A stretch of DNA of 64,000 nucleotides from an uncultured Lachnospiraceae bacterium (GCA_949840915.1 CATKXY010000004.1:1-64000); one strand, 5' to 3'; positions 27,721 through 38,645 are shown, counted from the stretch's first letter. Notes: generated by a model from the sequence alone, not told the origin. A program made the numbers and translations.

Positions 27721-28719
27721 CTATATCACATGCCGTTCCCGCATATGATTCAACATAGTCTGCAGAATCATCTCATCCTGACGCTCTTGCGGAAAATCAG
27801 GACGGTTCAGCCAGATGACATCCTTCTCCCGGCGAAACCAGGTAAGCTGGCGCTTGGCAAAGTGCCGGGTATCCCGCTTGATGAGAGTTACCGCCTCCTC
27901 AAGCGTACACATGCCGTCCAGATAATCCAGGAGCTCCTTATAGCCCAGTCCCTGCATAGCGGTCTGTCCTCGCCTGCAGCCCATGTCCTTCAGACGCTCC
28001 ACTTCCTCCAAAAGCCCCCGCGCCAGCATATCGTCCACTCTTTTTTCTATCCGCCGATAAAGCTTATCCCTGTCGTCATTCAGCACAAAATAACAGGCGT
28101 TGAAAGCATTCTCCCTCCGGCGCTCCTCTTCATTGTGCTGAGAGATACGTCTGCCGGTAAAATGATAAAACTCCAGCGCGCGGATTACCCGCTTCACATT
28201 CCCGGCCGGAATCGCCTCCGCGGAAGGAGCGTCCACCTCCTCCAGCATCCGGTGCAGCGTCTCCGCCCCGTCTCCTGCCGCAATCCGCTCCAAATGCCTT
28301 CGATAACCGTCATCCCCTGTATTCTCCGCATAATCGATATCCCGCAGCACAGCCTGGATATAAAAACCGGTTCCTCCCACAAGAATGGGAAGCTTACCCC
28401 GATCATAGATCTCGTCTATCGCTTCCTTGCACCGCCGCTGGAAGATCACCACATTAAAATCCTCCCACGGATCTAAGATATCAATCATATAATGACGGAT
28501 TTCCTGCATTTCCTGCCGAGTTATCTTGGCAGATCCAAGATCCATATGACGGTAAACTTGCATAGAATCCGCAGAAATGATTTCCCCGTTCACTGCCCGA
28601 GCCAGTGCAATGGAGAGAGCCGTCTTCCCCACCGCCGTAGGCCCCGTCAGTACCACAAGCGGCGGACGGCCATCCGCGGCATTCTTCTCATACAACTCTT
28701 TGTCCGGTTCAACCTGCAT
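27721..28719 (-). CDS. miaA: tRNA dimethylallyltransferase
   Basis: Adds the isopentenyl group to A37 of tRNAs reading U-starting codons; MiaB, also in this window, methylthiolates the product. About 332 residues with P-loop LTGPTAVGKTALSI, ADSMQVYRHMDLGSAK, and LVGGTGFYIQAVL. ATG 28719 has GGAGGAG upstream. It follows mutL in the run mutS-mutL-miaA. Confidence 0.95.
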   Translation of the reverse strand: MQVEPDKELYEKNAADGRPPLVVLTGPTAVGKTALSIALARAVNGEIISADSMQVYRHMDLGSAKITRQEMQEIRHYMIDILDPWEDFNVVIFQRRCKEAIDEIYDRGKLPILVGGTGFYIQAVLRDIDYAENTGDDGYRRHLERIAAGDGAETLHRMLEEVDAPSAEAIPAGNVKRVIRALEFYHFTGRRISQHNEEERRRENAFNACYFVLNDDRDKLYRRIEKRVDDMLARGLLEEVERLKDMGCRRGQTAMQGLGYKELLDYLDGMCTLEEAVTLIKRDTRHFAKRQLTWFRREKDVIWLNRPDFPQERQDEMILQTMLNHMRERHVI

Positions 28720-28792
28720 CTGCCCCACTCCTCCCGCACATAACGCTCCCCCTCAGGCAACTCTTTTCAGCAAATCCCGTGATCCTTCAAAA

Positions 28793-30640
28793 CTATACGA
28801 TTCGTTTAAACTTCTTCTCCATCTCATACCGGTTCACAGTGACGATCGTAGGTCTCCCATGCGGACAATGATACGGATTATCCAGGGTCAGAAGCTCATC
28901 AATAAGCTCCTGAGCCTCCGCAGTGCTGAGACGGTTATTCCCCTTCACCGCCGCCTTGCAGGACATGGACGCAATCTTTTCTTCAATCACCTGAAAACTG
29001 CCGCGGCTTACGCCTGTATCAAGCTCGTCCAACACCTCCAGAAACATTTCCCGCTCGCTGCAGCCATACAGATCCACCGGCACACTGCGCAGGGCATACT
29101 CTCTTCCGCCGAAGGCCTCGATCTCAAATCCCAGCCGTTCAAAAGTCTCCCGATATTCCAAAAACACTGTCTCCTCCTGCGCAGAAAGACTCACAATGAC
29201 CGGCGGTGCAAGCGCCTGGGAGAGCATCTGTCTGTCCGTAAGCCTTTTCATAAAACGCTCGTATTTCACCTTCTCATGCGCGGCATGCTGGTCGATGATC
29301 AGCAGTCTGTCCTCAAACTGAACCATCCAGTACGTGTCAAACACCTGTCCTATGATATGATAACGGCTTCTGTTCTCTACGATTAAAATCTTCTCTTCAA
29401 ACAGATTCATCTGTTTTCCTGTTTCACCTGCAGGGACATGCTGTGATAACTCCCGGTCAGGAATACTTTGCCTGATATCAGGCGTCTTCACGGCAGCCGC
29501 CTGATATCGGTTCTCCTCCATCACCCTGTAAGACGCAGTCCGATTCAGCTCAAACGGTTCCGGCGTATGCTCCTTCCGCCTTTGATCCTGCTCCTCTCTC
29601 TGCGCTCTCCGCTCCTTACTCTCGTCATCCAGTTTTACCTCAGGGATCATCTCCTGATTTCTCAGAGTGTCATGTACGCCGTCGGAGAGCATCTTGCAGA
29701 ACGTCATGCCGTCACTGAAACGCACGTCCATTTTATTGGGATGTACGTTTACATCCACCTGTCCGGCATCCATGGAAATATGCAGCACACACAGGGGAAA
29801 TTTGTGCTGCATCAAGTATTCCCGATAACCTTCCTCCAGCGCCCTGGCGATGAGATTGCTCCGGATATAGCGCCCGTTGATAAAATAAATCTCAAAATTG
29901 CGGTTGGAGCGCACAGCCGTAGGCTTTCCGAGAAATCCCTCCACCCTGTTGCCGTTTTGTTCCAACAACACGGGCACGAGAGAAGCTGCTATATCGCGTC
30001 CGTACAGACGATAGACCACTTCCCGCAGGTCTCCGTTTCCCGTAGTGTGAAAGCGAAGCTGACTGCCCATCTGAAACTTAAAAGAAATATCCGGTCTCGA
30101 CAGTGCCAGATGTTCCATCAGATCGGCGATATAGCCGCCCTCTGTGGCCGGCATCTTCAGGAACTTCCGGCGCACCGGTGTATTATAGAACAGATTCCGC
30201 ACCAAAAAAGTAGTTCCCTCCGGCGCTCCCACCTGAGAAAACTCCTTCTCCACCGCTCCTTCGAGCACAATGCGGCTGCCTGAGAGACTGTCCTTTGTCT
30301 TGGTGATCACCTCCACCTTGGCCACCGCAGCGATACTAGACAACGCCTCCCCGCGAAATCCCAGGCTCGATATCCTGAACAGATCCCCGGCATCCTTTAT
30401 CTTACTGGTGGCATGACGCCAAAAAGCCTTGCGCACCTGATCTTCCTTTATGCCGCAGCCGTTATCCGTGACGCGTATCAATTCGATACCGCCGTCTCTA
30501 ATCTCCACGGCAATGGCCGTGGCGCCGGCATCCATGGCATTCTCCACCAGTTCCTTCACAACGCTTGAAGGCCGCTCCACCACCTCGCCCGCGGCAATCC
30601 TGTCAATAGTCTCCGAATCCAGCAAATGTATTTCGGGCAT
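28793..30640 (-). CDS. mutL: DNA mismatch repair protein MutL
   Basis: 615-residue GHKL ATPase that couples MutS to strand processing. N-terminal motifs are ENAMDAGAT, DNGCGI and GFRGEALSSIAAVAK. The C-terminal domain carries the metal-binding endonuclease motif DQHAAHEKVKYE, so the protein is predicted to nick DNA itself, consistent with the lack of MutH. It is 58 bp after mutS. Confidence 0.96.
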   Translation of the reverse strand: MPEIHLLDSETIDRIAAGEVVERPSSVVKELVENAMDAGATAIAVEIRDGGIELIRVTDNGCGIKEDQVRKAFWRHATSKIKDAGDLFRISSLGFRGEALSSIAAVAKVEVITKTKDSLSGSRIVLEGAVEKEFSQVGAPEGTTFLVRNLFYNTPVRRKFLKMPATEGGYIADLMEHLALSRPDISFKFQMGSQLRFHTTGNGDLREVVYRLYGRDIAASLVPVLLEQNGNRVEGFLGKPTAVRSNRNFEIYFINGRYIRSNLIARALEEGYREYLMQHKFPLCVLHISMDAGQVDVNVHPNKMDVRFSDGMTFCKMLSDGVHDTLRNQEMIPEVKLDDESKERRAQREEQDQRRKEHTPEPFELNRTASYRVMEENRYQAAAVKTPDIRQSIPDRELSQHVPAGETGKQMNLFEEKILIVENRSRYHIIGQVFDTYWMVQFEDRLLIIDQHAAHEKVKYERFMKRLTDRQMLSQALAPPVIVSLSAQEETVFLEYRETFERLGFEIEAFGGREYALRSVPVDLYGCSEREMFLEVLDELDTGVSRGSFQVIEEKIASMSCKAAVKGNNRLSTAEAQELIDELLTLDNPYHCPHGRPTIVTVNRYEMEKKFKRIV

Positions 30641-30698
30641 CCTCCGCCTCCGTTCTCATGCTTATGCTTATTCCCAAACGTCTTTCACAGTCTTCCGC

Positions 30699-33368
30699 TC
30701 ACTCCGCAGTCCAGCGGTTTTTCAATCTGTTCTGCAGCCGGTATAAAGTGTTCAGGGCGTCCAGCGGAGTCAGCGTCGTCACCTCAACCTCCATCAGTTC
30801 TCTGATGACATCCTCGTCCGTCACTGTGTCAAAAAGACTCATCTGCGCCATATCCAGCTCATCATAATGCGCGGTCTGTCTGCCGGCGCTCTTTTTCCCG
30901 TCGCCCCTGGTATCCACAGCGATGCTCTGCACCTTCTCTGTGATATCATTGTCCGAGAGCTGTTCGGCGATCTCCTTTGCCCGGTCGATGACCAGATCCG
31001 GCACTCCGGCCAGCTTTGCCACCTGGATGCCATAGCTTCTGTCCGCACCGCCCTTTATGATCTTGCGCAGAAAGACGATATCCTCCCCGCACTCCTTCAC
31101 GGCGATACAATAATTGTTCACATTGCTCATCTTGCCCTCCAGCTCGGTGAGCTCGTGATAATGTGTGGCAAAGAGGGTTTTTGCACCCAAAAGCTTCCGG
31201 TTGCTGATGTGCTCGATGACGGCCCACGCAATAGAAAGCCCGTCAAAGGTAGATGTTCCGCGTCCGATCTCATCCAGGATCAGAAGACTGTCAGCTGTGG
31301 CATTCCGCAGGATATTAGCCACCTCATTCATCTCAACCATGAAGGTAGACTGGCCGCTGGCCAGATCGTCCGACGCACCCACCCTGGTGAAAATGCGATC
31401 CACTATGCCAATATTTGCCGACTTTGCCGGCACAAAGCAGCCGATCTGCGCAAGCAGCACGATCAGTGCGGACTGCCGCATATAAGTAGACTTTCCCGCC
31501 ATATTAGGCCCTGTGATCACACTGATACAATGACTGCTGTTATCAAGATAAGTGTCGTTTGCGATAAACAGATCATTAGAGATCATCTGCTCCACCACCG
31601 GGTGCCGTCCCTCTCTGATATCAATGACACCCTTCTCATTCAGCTTCGGCCGCACATAACGATTGCGCTCCGCCACCACGGAGAGCGCGGCAAACACGTC
31701 CAGCCTTGCAATCGCCTTTGCAGTCTGCTGTATCCGCTCAATCTGCCCGGATACGGAATCCCTCACCTGACAGAACAGATCATACTCCAGAGTCTGCAGC
31801 TTGTCCTCCGCATTTAAGATCGTGTCCTCCAGCTCCTTCAGCCTCTGGGTGGTATAGCGCTCCGCATTGGCCAGCGTCTGCTTTCTGATATAATCCTCCG
31901 GCACCAGATTCCGGTAAGAATTGGTCACCTCAAAATAATAGCCGAATACCTTGTTGTACTTAATCTTCAGATTTTTGATGCCTGTGCGCTCTCTGTCCTG
32001 CTCCTCCAGCTGTGCGAGCCACTGTTTCCCGTCCCGCCTGGCGCTCCTAAGCCTGTCAATGGTCTCGTCGAAACCGTCCCGGATGATACCGCCCTCCCGT
32101 ATCGTAACAGGCGGCTCCTCCTCTATGGCCTGCGCAATCAACTGATAAATGTCTCTCAGCTCGTCTATCTCCCCGTAAATCTGCGACAATTCTGCACCCT
32201 TAAAATTCTGCAGCACAGTCCTGATATGAGGCAGCATCTCAAGTGAGTTTCTAAAAGCAATCATATCCCTGGGGTTTGCGGTCTTATAGGTGACCTTGGA
32301 CAAAAGCCGCTCCAGGTCATAAATCGGATTCAGGTATTCCCGCATCTCGTCCCGGGCAAAAATATCCCCGTTCAGCTCTTCAATGGCATCCAGTCTCCGC
32401 TCCATAGCCGGCTTGTCTATCAGCGGCTGCTCGATGTAACTGCGCAGGGTTCTTCCGCCCATAGCAGTCTTCGTCTTGTCGAGTACCCAGAGCAGTGAAC
32501 CGCGCTTCTGCTTTTCCCGAAGGGTTTCCGTAAGCTCCAGATTACGTCTGGTGGAGCTGTCCAAAAGCATATATTTGCTGGTGAGATAGGGATAAATATG
32601 TGTAAAATGCTCCAGATTATTCTTCTGTGTCTCATAGAGATACTGAAGCAGCGCCCCTGCCGCCAGCAGGCCGATGGGAAAGTCCTCCACTCCCAGCCCG
32701 ATCAGGGTATTCACCCTGAAATGTCTCATCAGCTCTCTCCGGCATCCCTCATCGTCAAAGAGATGAGATTCCAGCACATTCACGGATATGTGAAGCCTCC
32801 CGCGCAGATCCTCCATATCCATGCCGCTGACTAATAAGGCGTCATTACAGATGATCTCCGACGGCTCATACTTCATCAGCTCATCCATGAGCTTTTTTAA
32901 ATCCTCCACCTCCGTCACATAATAGTCCCCTGTAGTCACATCCGCAGCAGAAATTCCTATCCCGTCCGAAGTATAGGCGATACACAGCAGATAATTATTT
33001 CTGGATTCCTCCAGAGACTGCATATTCAGATTGGTGCCCGGCGTCACGATCCGCACGATTTCCCGCTTCACCAGCCCCTTTGCCAGCTTCGGATCCTCTA
33101 GCTGTTCACAGATCGCGACCTTATAGCCCTTTCCCACCAGCTTTGTCAGATAGCTCTCCACCGCATGATAGGGTACGCCGCACATGGGCGCCCGCTCCTC
33201 CTGCCCGCAGCTTCTGCCTGTCAACGTAAGCTCCAGCTCCTTGGACGCGGTCAGTGCATCCTCATAAAACATCTCATAAAAATCACCCAGACGGTAAAAT
33301 AAGATACAGTCGGGGCATTGTTTCTTGGTCTCCATATATTGCTGCATCATGGGAGTTAATTCCGGCAC
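30699..33368 (-). CDS. mutS: DNA mismatch repair protein MutS
   Basis: 889-residue mismatch-recognition ATPase. The mismatch-reading Phe-X-Glu is in RLGDFYEMF. Walker A is GPNMAGKSTYMRQ and Walker B is LLILDEIGRGTSTFDG. The start is GTG 33368, with AGGAG upstream; the family consensus LTPMMQQY immediately follows, so the next ATG would truncate it. Confidence 0.97.
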   Translation of the reverse strand: MPELTPMMQQYMETKKQCPDCILFYRLGDFYEMFYEDALTASKELELTLTGRSCGQEERAPMCGVPYHAVESYLTKLVGKGYKVAICEQLEDPKLAKGLVKREIVRIVTPGTNLNMQSLEESRNNYLLCIAYTSDGIGISAADVTTGDYYVTEVEDLKKLMDELMKYEPSEIICNDALLVSGMDMEDLRGRLHISVNVLESHLFDDEGCRRELMRHFRVNTLIGLGVEDFPIGLLAAGALLQYLYETQKNNLEHFTHIYPYLTSKYMLLDSSTRRNLELTETLREKQKRGSLLWVLDKTKTAMGGRTLRSYIEQPLIDKPAMERRLDAIEELNGDIFARDEMREYLNPIYDLERLLSKVTYKTANPRDMIAFRNSLEMLPHIRTVLQNFKGAELSQIYGEIDELRDIYQLIAQAIEEEPPVTIREGGIIRDGFDETIDRLRSARRDGKQWLAQLEEQDRERTGIKNLKIKYNKVFGYYFEVTNSYRNLVPEDYIRKQTLANAERYTTQRLKELEDTILNAEDKLQTLEYDLFCQVRDSVSGQIERIQQTAKAIARLDVFAALSVVAERNRYVRPKLNEKGVIDIREGRHPVVEQMISNDLFIANDTYLDNSSHCISVITGPNMAGKSTYMRQSALIVLLAQIGCFVPAKSANIGIVDRIFTRVGASDDLASGQSTFMVEMNEVANILRNATADSLLILDEIGRGTSTFDGLSIAWAVIEHISNRKLLGAKTLFATHYHELTELEGKMSNVNNYCIAVKECGEDIVFLRKIIKGGADRSYGIQVAKLAGVPDLVIDRAKEIAEQLSDNDITEKVQSIAVDTRGDGKKSAGRQTAHYDELDMAQMSLFDTVTDEDVIRELMEVEVTTLTPLDALNTLYRLQNRLKNRWTAE

Positions 33369-33426
33369 GTCTCTACACTCCTGTTCTTCTCAAGTAAAAT
33401 CCACAAATTCTGCCAATCCATTCCAA

Positions 33427-33455
33427 ATCATACCACAAAATATAGTATTTGTAAA
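33427..33455 (-). promoter_or_regulatory. Promoter of mutS-mutL-miaA
   Basis: Minus-strand -35 TTTACA (33450-33455), 17-bp spacer, -10 TATGAT (33427-33432), 58 bp upstream of the GTG start. Confidence 0.6.
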
Positions 33456-33497
33456 TCTCGTTATGCATTGTCAGGTCAGCGTCGGCAGCAATCGGAT

Positions 33498-34031
33498 TCA
33501 ATCTATATAATACACATAATCGCTCTTTCGCGCCTTCGCCTCCGGCTCCTCACAATCCGGATAACCCAGCACACAATGGCCGATTCCCTCATAATCACCC
33601 TCGATTCCCAGACTCCTCAGGATCTCTCTGCCCTCCCCGGAATCAAACTCCTCCTTTGCCCGGTGGATCCAACAGCTTCCGATTCCTTCCGCATGGGCGG
33701 CAAGCATCAGGTTTCCCATCACAAGACTTCCGTCATAGATGTAGGTACCGATACTTCTGTCTGCCAGCACTACAAGTACCACAGGCGCGCCATAAAAGGG
33801 ATCAAAACCCTCTCTCCCCATAATAGCCGCATTCATGCGGGAAAGCCTGTCCCTAAGCCCCCGGTCCGTCACCGCTAAAATAATGGGGGACTGTTTTCCC
33901 ATCCCGGTGGCCGCATAGGTGCCCGCCTCACAGATCCGTCGGATGCTCTCGCCGGGCACCATATCCGGTTTAAATTTCTTAATACTTCTTCTGGTCAAAA
34001 TCTTTTCCAAAACCGTGTTCCTATTTTGCAT
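33498..34031 (-). CDS. Nitroreductase-family FMN oxidoreductase
   Basis: 177 residues. The FMN-binding N-terminus (ILTRRSIKKFKPDMV), IYDGSLVMGNLMLAAHAEGIGSCW, and C-terminal GYP motif define the family. The physiological substrate is unknown. It follows miaB by 50 bp. Confidence 0.9.
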   Translation of the reverse strand: MQNRNTVLEKILTRRSIKKFKPDMVPGESIRRICEAGTYAATGMGKQSPIILAVTDRGLRDRLSRMNAAIMGREGFDPFYGAPVVLVVLADRSIGTYIYDGSLVMGNLMLAAHAEGIGSCWIHRAKEEFDSGEGREILRSLGIEGDYEGIGHCVLGYPDCEEPEAKARKSDYVYYID

Positions 34032-34081
34032 TTACAGCCGCCTTTCCGCCCGCCTCAAGCCGGCACATCATCAAAACTCCC

Positions 34082-35524
34082 CTACACCCGATGTCCCATA
34101 TAGTAAAAACCGTGGCATTCCTCCAGACAAACCGGTACGATCTGCCCGATCAAAGAGGCGTCCCCCGGAAAGTGAACCAATGTATTGTTGGACAGGCGTC
34201 CCGTCACAAGGCTGCCGTCATTTTCATTGATCTCCTCAACCAGCGCATCCATGACCCGGCCCCGATACCGCGCCACCTGCTCTCTGGCCACAGTCTGCAC
34301 TGTCCTGAGCACTTTGTCAAAATTCCTCTTTACCTGTTCCCGGGGCACCTGTTCCATGCCCGCCGCAGGAGTACCCGTGCGCCTGGAATAAATGAATGTA
34401 AACGCATTGTCGTAGCGCACCTGATTGATGACGTCGATGGTCTCCTCCACATCGTCGTCCGTCTCTCCCGGAAATCCAACAATAATATCAGTCGTCAGTG
34501 CAATATCCGGTATCTCTCTCCGTATCTTTGCCGCCAGCTCCAGATATTGCTCCTTTGTATAGCGCCTGTTCATGGCATTCAAAATCCTGGTGGAGCCCGC
34601 CTGCACCGGCAGATGCAAATGTCTGCAGATTTTTTTGGATTCTTTCATCACCTGAATCAGCTCATCGGACAGATCCTTGGGATGGGAAGTCATAAAGCGG
34701 ATCCGCCGCAGGCCTTCAATCTGTTCCACTTCCCGGAGAAGCTGCGCAAAAGTAATGGGGTGTTCCAGATTTTTCCCATAGGAATTGACATTCTGCCCGA
34801 GCAGCATGATCTCCACAACACCGTCTGCCACCAGCGCCTCAATCTCCCGCAGTATCTCCCGCGGCTCCCGGCTGCGCTCTCTGCCGCGCACATAGGGCAC
34901 AATACAGTAACTGCAGAAATTGTTACAGCCAAACATGATATTGATACCCGACTTAAAAGAGTATTTCCTCTCCACGGGCAGATTCTCCACAATACTGTTT
35001 GTGTCCTCCCAGATATCCACCACCATATCGCTCTGATCAAATACAGTACATAAAAGCTCCGCAAATTTGTATATGTTATGCGTTCCAAAAAGCAGATTCA
35101 CAAAGGGATAACTGCCGCGGATCTTTTCTACCGCCGAGGACTCCTGAACCATACAGCCGCAGAGAGCAATCTTCATATCGGGATTTTTCCGCTGATAACC
35201 CTTCAGCTCGCCCAGTCTGCCATACACCCTTTGATTGGCATTGTCCCTGACCGTGCAGGTGTTAAATATTACAAAGTCTGCATCCTCATCCTCAGTCATC
35301 TCATATCCTACAAGGCGCAATATTCCCACCAGCTTCTCAGAGTCCCTGGCATTCATCTGGCAGCCGAAGGTCGTTACACAAGCCTTGGGTACTCGTCCGC
35401 TTTTTTGTTGAAACTCTCTGATCCGCTGACGGCATCTTGCCATGTAATAATATTGACGATCCGGTTCTTCTTTTGGAGGCTCCTTGCTTAAGTCTATCTT
35501 GTCCAAATCAAACTCTTTATGCAT
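34082..35524 (-). CDS. miaB: tRNA-2-methylthio-N6-dimethylallyladenosine synthase
   Basis: Radical-SAM methylthiotransferase acting on i6A37, the product of MiaA. 480 residues: UPF0004 domain (TTFGCQMNARDSEK, three cysteines for the auxiliary cluster), radical-SAM motif CNNFCSYCIVPYVRGRERSR, and a C-terminal TRAM domain (VEEINENDGSLVTGRLSNN). It has a longer N-terminal tail than E. coli MiaB, as is usual in Firmicutes. Confidence 0.96.
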   Translation of the reverse strand: MHKEFDLDKIDLSKEPPKEEPDRQYYYMARCRQRIREFQQKSGRVPKACVTTFGCQMNARDSEKLVGILRLVGYEMTEDEDADFVIFNTCTVRDNANQRVYGRLGELKGYQRKNPDMKIALCGCMVQESSAVEKIRGSYPFVNLLFGTHNIYKFAELLCTVFDQSDMVVDIWEDTNSIVENLPVERKYSFKSGINIMFGCNNFCSYCIVPYVRGRERSREPREILREIEALVADGVVEIMLLGQNVNSYGKNLEHPITFAQLLREVEQIEGLRRIRFMTSHPKDLSDELIQVMKESKKICRHLHLPVQAGSTRILNAMNRRYTKEQYLELAAKIRREIPDIALTTDIIVGFPGETDDDVEETIDVINQVRYDNAFTFIYSRRTGTPAAGMEQVPREQVKRNFDKVLRTVQTVAREQVARYRGRVMDALVEEINENDGSLVTGRLSNNTLVHFPGDASLIGQIVPVCLEECHGFYYMGHRV

Positions 35525-35560
35525 TTCTCTCTATTTTTTCCTTTCCAGAATATCCCCGGC

Positions 35561-36802
35561 TCATAAAACAGGATTTCTGCCATACCTTTGGGCCAGTCTC
35601 ACCAGCAGCTCTGTCACCTGTTCCATGGACTGAACGCAGGCAAACTCATACCTGCCGTGGAAATTCTCTCCGCCCGTACAGAGATTGGGACAGGGCAGCC
35701 CCATAAAGGAGAGTCTTGCACCGTCCGTACCTCCCCGGATAGGGAGGACTCTGGGCTCAATCCCAAGCTCCTCAAAAACCGCCTTGGCATTGTCTATCAG
35801 ATGCATATGGGGAAGGATGATCTCTTTCATATTGTAATAAGAATCCTTCAAGTCCACAGTGACCGTACCCTCTCCATATTTTAAATTGAGGAAATCCACA
35901 CAGTTTAAAAAGACCTTTTTCTTTTTTTCAAACAAAGCGCTGTCATGGTCCCGGATAATATAATCCGCCACAGTCTCCTCCACAGTTCCGCGGATATTAT
36001 CCAGATGGAAGAATCCCTCATAACCTTCTGTATACATGGGGTTTTCCTCCATCGGCAGAAGTCCCTGAAATTCCTGTGCGATCAGTATGGCATTTTTCAT
36101 CCTGCCTTTTGCATCTCCGGGATGTACGCTCCTCCCGTGAACCACAAGTCTGGCTCCGGCAGCATTAAAGTTTTCATATTCCAGCTCTCCCAGAGCGCCG
36201 CCGTCCACCGTATAGGCAAAATCCGCCCCAAACAATGCCACGTCAAAGCAGTCGGCGCCGCAGCCGACCTCCTCATCAGGGGTAAATCCTATCCGGATCT
36301 TTCCATGCCTGATCTCAGGATCCCCCAGCAGTGTCTCCGCCATGGCCATGATCTCCGCCACCCCGGCCTTATCATCCGCTCCCAGCAGCGTGGTCCCATC
36401 TGTGACGATCAGATCCTGCCCCGTATATTTGAACAGATTCGGAAAATCTTCCGTCTTCATGACTATATTTAACTGCTCATTCAGCACGATATCTCCGCCG
36501 TCATACCGCTCCACAATGCGAGGCTTTACGCCTGTACCGGTCACCGCCGGAGAAGTATCCATGTGAGCCACAAATCCCAGAACCGGACGCTCCTCATATC
36601 CCGGGGAAGCAGGAACGGAGGCATAGACATAACAGTGCTCCTCATCATAAACGATCTCCTGAGCCCCCATCTCCGTAAGCTCCTGCACCAGCATTCCGGC
36701 CAGGTCATGCTGTTTTGCAGTGCTGGGAACCACGGCTGAATCCTCAGCCGACTGAGTGTCCACACGCACATACCTCATAAAATTTTCTATTGTCTTTGTC
36801 AT
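35561..36802 (-). CDS. pepT: Peptidase T (tripeptide aminopeptidase)
   Basis: Cytosolic M20 zinc metallopeptidase that removes N-terminal residues from tripeptides. About 413 residues with metal ligands in [32 protein letters not shown] and [16 protein letters not shown] 36802 is preferred; an in-frame ATG seven codons upstream overlaps the AAAGGA site. Confidence 0.95.
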   Translation of the reverse strand: MTKTIENFMRYVRVDTQSAEDSAVVPSTAKQHDLAGMLVQELTEMGAQEIVYDEEHCYVYASVPASPGYEERPVLGFVAHMDTSPAVTGTGVKPRIVERYDGGDIVLNEQLNIVMKTEDFPNLFKYTGQDLIVTDGTTLLGADDKAGVAEIMAMAETLLGDPEIRHGKIRIGFTPDEEVGCGADCFDVALFGADFAYTVDGGALGELEYENFNAAGARLVVHGRSVHPGDAKGRMKNAILIAQEFQGLLPMEENPMYTEGYEGFFHLDNIRGTVEETVADYIIRDHDSALFEKKKKVFLNCVDFLNLKYGEGTVTVDLKDSYYNMKEIILPHMHLIDNAKAVFEELGIEPRVLPIRGGTDGARLSFMGLPCPNLCTGGENFHGRYEFACVQSMEQVTELLVRLAQRYGRNPVL

Positions 36803-36880
36803 GGTATCAGCATCCTTTCTCATCTAACCTAACAACAGTCGCCGCAATTTAAGCATACTCATACCATACCAAAAAACGAA

Positions 36881-38338
36881 TCAACTTGCAATCCCACTTT
36901 GTCTGTCATACTGGCGAATTTCACCGCAGATGCCGTCTCTCCTCAAACTGAGCACCAGGATTCCGATCAGATTCGGCACGGCCATCAGTCCGTTGCAGAT
37001 ATCCGAAAAATTCCACACGATCTCCAGTGAGCATACCGCTCCCACAAAGACGATCAGTACATAGACAAAACGATACCAGACATTATATTGTGTCCCTCCT
37101 ATCAGAAATTCAAATGCCTTCTCCCCCTGATAAGCCCATGCCACAATGGTAGCAAAAGCGAACAGGATAATGCTGATACTCACAAATCGGGCTCCCCAGA
37201 CGCCATAGGTCGCCGTAAATACCGCGATGGTGAGCTCCGTGCCGTTTAAGAGTTCTCCCGAAGGCGCCGTAGTTCCCAGCAGTCCCGAAGTAATAAATGC
37301 AAGCCCTGTCAGCAGACAGATGATCATCGTGTCCAGAAATACCCCTGTCATGCTGATATAGCCCTGACGGACATAGTCCTCCGTGTCTGTTGCTGCAGCA
37401 GTGATGCCCGCCGCCCCCAGACCGGCCTCATTGGAAAAGACTCCGCGGGACACACCCATGCGGATAGATTTTGACAGGGACAAGGATGCCGTCACGGTAA
37501 GATTTCCCAGAAAACCTCCCGTCATCGCTTCCGGAGCAAAAGCCATAACTATGATCGCACCCAGCCCCTGAGGTATGCGCCCCATATTGAAAAAGATCAC
37601 GCCCAATGTTCCCAGGATATAAAAGCCTCCCATAAAGGGAACCAGCACTCTGGTCACCCTGGCAATTGAGCCAAGCCCTCCCAGGACCACAAGAATCGTG
37701 GCAATGGTTACCGACAGTCCTGTCATGGCAACAGGAGCGTCAAAAGTCACCCTGCATGCCTCGGCGATGGAATTGGACTGTGTCATATTGCCCATACCAA
37801 AAGATGCCGCCACTGCAAAAAAAGCATAACTCAACGCCAGAAAACGTCCCACCTTTCCGCCATGTCTCCCTCTGGTTCTCGGCAGTGCATTCTGCAGAAT
37901 GTACATAGGACCGCCTACACGCTCGCCGCGCTCATTGTATGAGTGATACTTCACTGAGAGCGAGCTCTCCACAAGCTTAGTGGCGAGTCCCAGGACACTG
38001 GCCGCCAACATCCACAGCAAAGCTCCCGGACCTCCTAAAACCATAGCGGTAGCCACCCCCACAATATTCCCTGTTCCTATAGTGGCGGCAAGCTCCGTGG
38101 TCAGGGAGGCAAACGGAGACATACCGCCTGCACTGCGGCGTCCCCTGCGCTCTCTCCGGCGGCCATCCTTTCCGTATTCCGGTTCCAGTCCAAGTACACA
38201 GCGCAGAGCAAATTTCAGCCTTCTAACCGGTAGAAACCGCAGCCGCAGCATCAGCCACACCCCGGTCCCCAACATAAAAATCAGAAGCCAGGGGCCCCAT
38301 ATCAGATCATCCAGTCTGGCAATCCATTCAGAAATCAT
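36881..38338 (-). CDS. Alanine/glycine:cation symporter (AGCS family)
   Basis: 485-residue sodium- or proton-coupled amino-acid transporter with about ten membrane helices. Family motifs are ATIGTGNIVGVATAMVLGGPGALLWM, GGPMYILQNALP and GVFSNEAGLGAAGI. GGGGAG precedes ATG 38338. It lies just after the cotJ terminator, in the same direction. Confidence 0.93.
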   Translation of the reverse strand: MISEWIARLDDLIWGPWLLIFMLGTGVWLMLRLRFLPVRRLKFALRCVLGLEPEYGKDGRRRERRGRRSAGGMSPFASLTTELAATIGTGNIVGVATAMVLGGPGALLWMLAASVLGLATKLVESSLSVKYHSYNERGERVGGPMYILQNALPRTRGRHGGKVGRFLALSYAFFAVAASFGMGNMTQSNSIAEACRVTFDAPVAMTGLSVTIATILVVLGGLGSIARVTRVLVPFMGGFYILGTLGVIFFNMGRIPQGLGAIIVMAFAPEAMTGGFLGNLTVTASLSLSKSIRMGVSRGVFSNEAGLGAAGITAAATDTEDYVRQGYISMTGVFLDTMIICLLTGLAFITSGLLGTTAPSGELLNGTELTIAVFTATYGVWGARFVSISIILFAFATIVAWAYQGEKAFEFLIGGTQYNVWYRFVYVLIVFVGAVCSLEIVWNFSDICNGLMAVPNLIGILVLSLRRDGICGEIRQYDRQSGIAS

Positions 38339-38377
38339 TGTCCGCTCCCCGGGAAGCTTTGATAATTGGTATGAAAA

Positions 38378-38407
38378 AGCTGCCTGTACTTATTCATACA
38401 GGCAGCT
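38378..38407 (-). terminator. Intrinsic terminator of the cotJ operon
   Basis: 11-bp perfect stem (AGCTGCCTGTA / TACAGGCAGCT) with an 8-nt loop, followed by TTTTT on the minus strand. It lies 34 bp after the end of the 3' part of cotJC. Confidence 0.85.
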
Positions 38408-38441
38408 AAAAACTTTTCCGGGGAGGATAATACCGTAACTT

Positions 38442-38645
38442 CTAACTCTCACATCTGTCAAATCCAGGGTTAAATGCATAGAAGTTCTTTGCATTCAACT
38501 TATCCTGTGTGATGCGCAAACCTTCACCGAAACGCTGGAAGTGCACAATCTCGCGGGCTCTCAAAAACTTGATGGGTTCGCATACATCCGGGTCTTTCAC
38601 AAGGCGCAGAATATTGTCATAAGTGCTGCGCGCTTTCTGCTCTGC
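38442..38645 (-). pseudogene. cotJC: cotJC, 3' part (separated from its 5' part by the element)
   Basis: C-terminal 66 codons of the spore-coat manganese-catalase-like protein CotJC, starting EQKARSTYDNILRLV and ending FNPGFDRCES. It contains the predicted metal ligands Glu (first residue, codon 136 of the joined gene) and His169 in EIVHFQRF. By itself it lacks a convincing start; a weak ATG at 38669 is created by element sequence. It aligns directly onto the truncated end of the 5' part at 45440, in the same frame, and the operon terminator follows it. It looks like a displaced exon-like half, not a decayed gene. Confidence 0.9.
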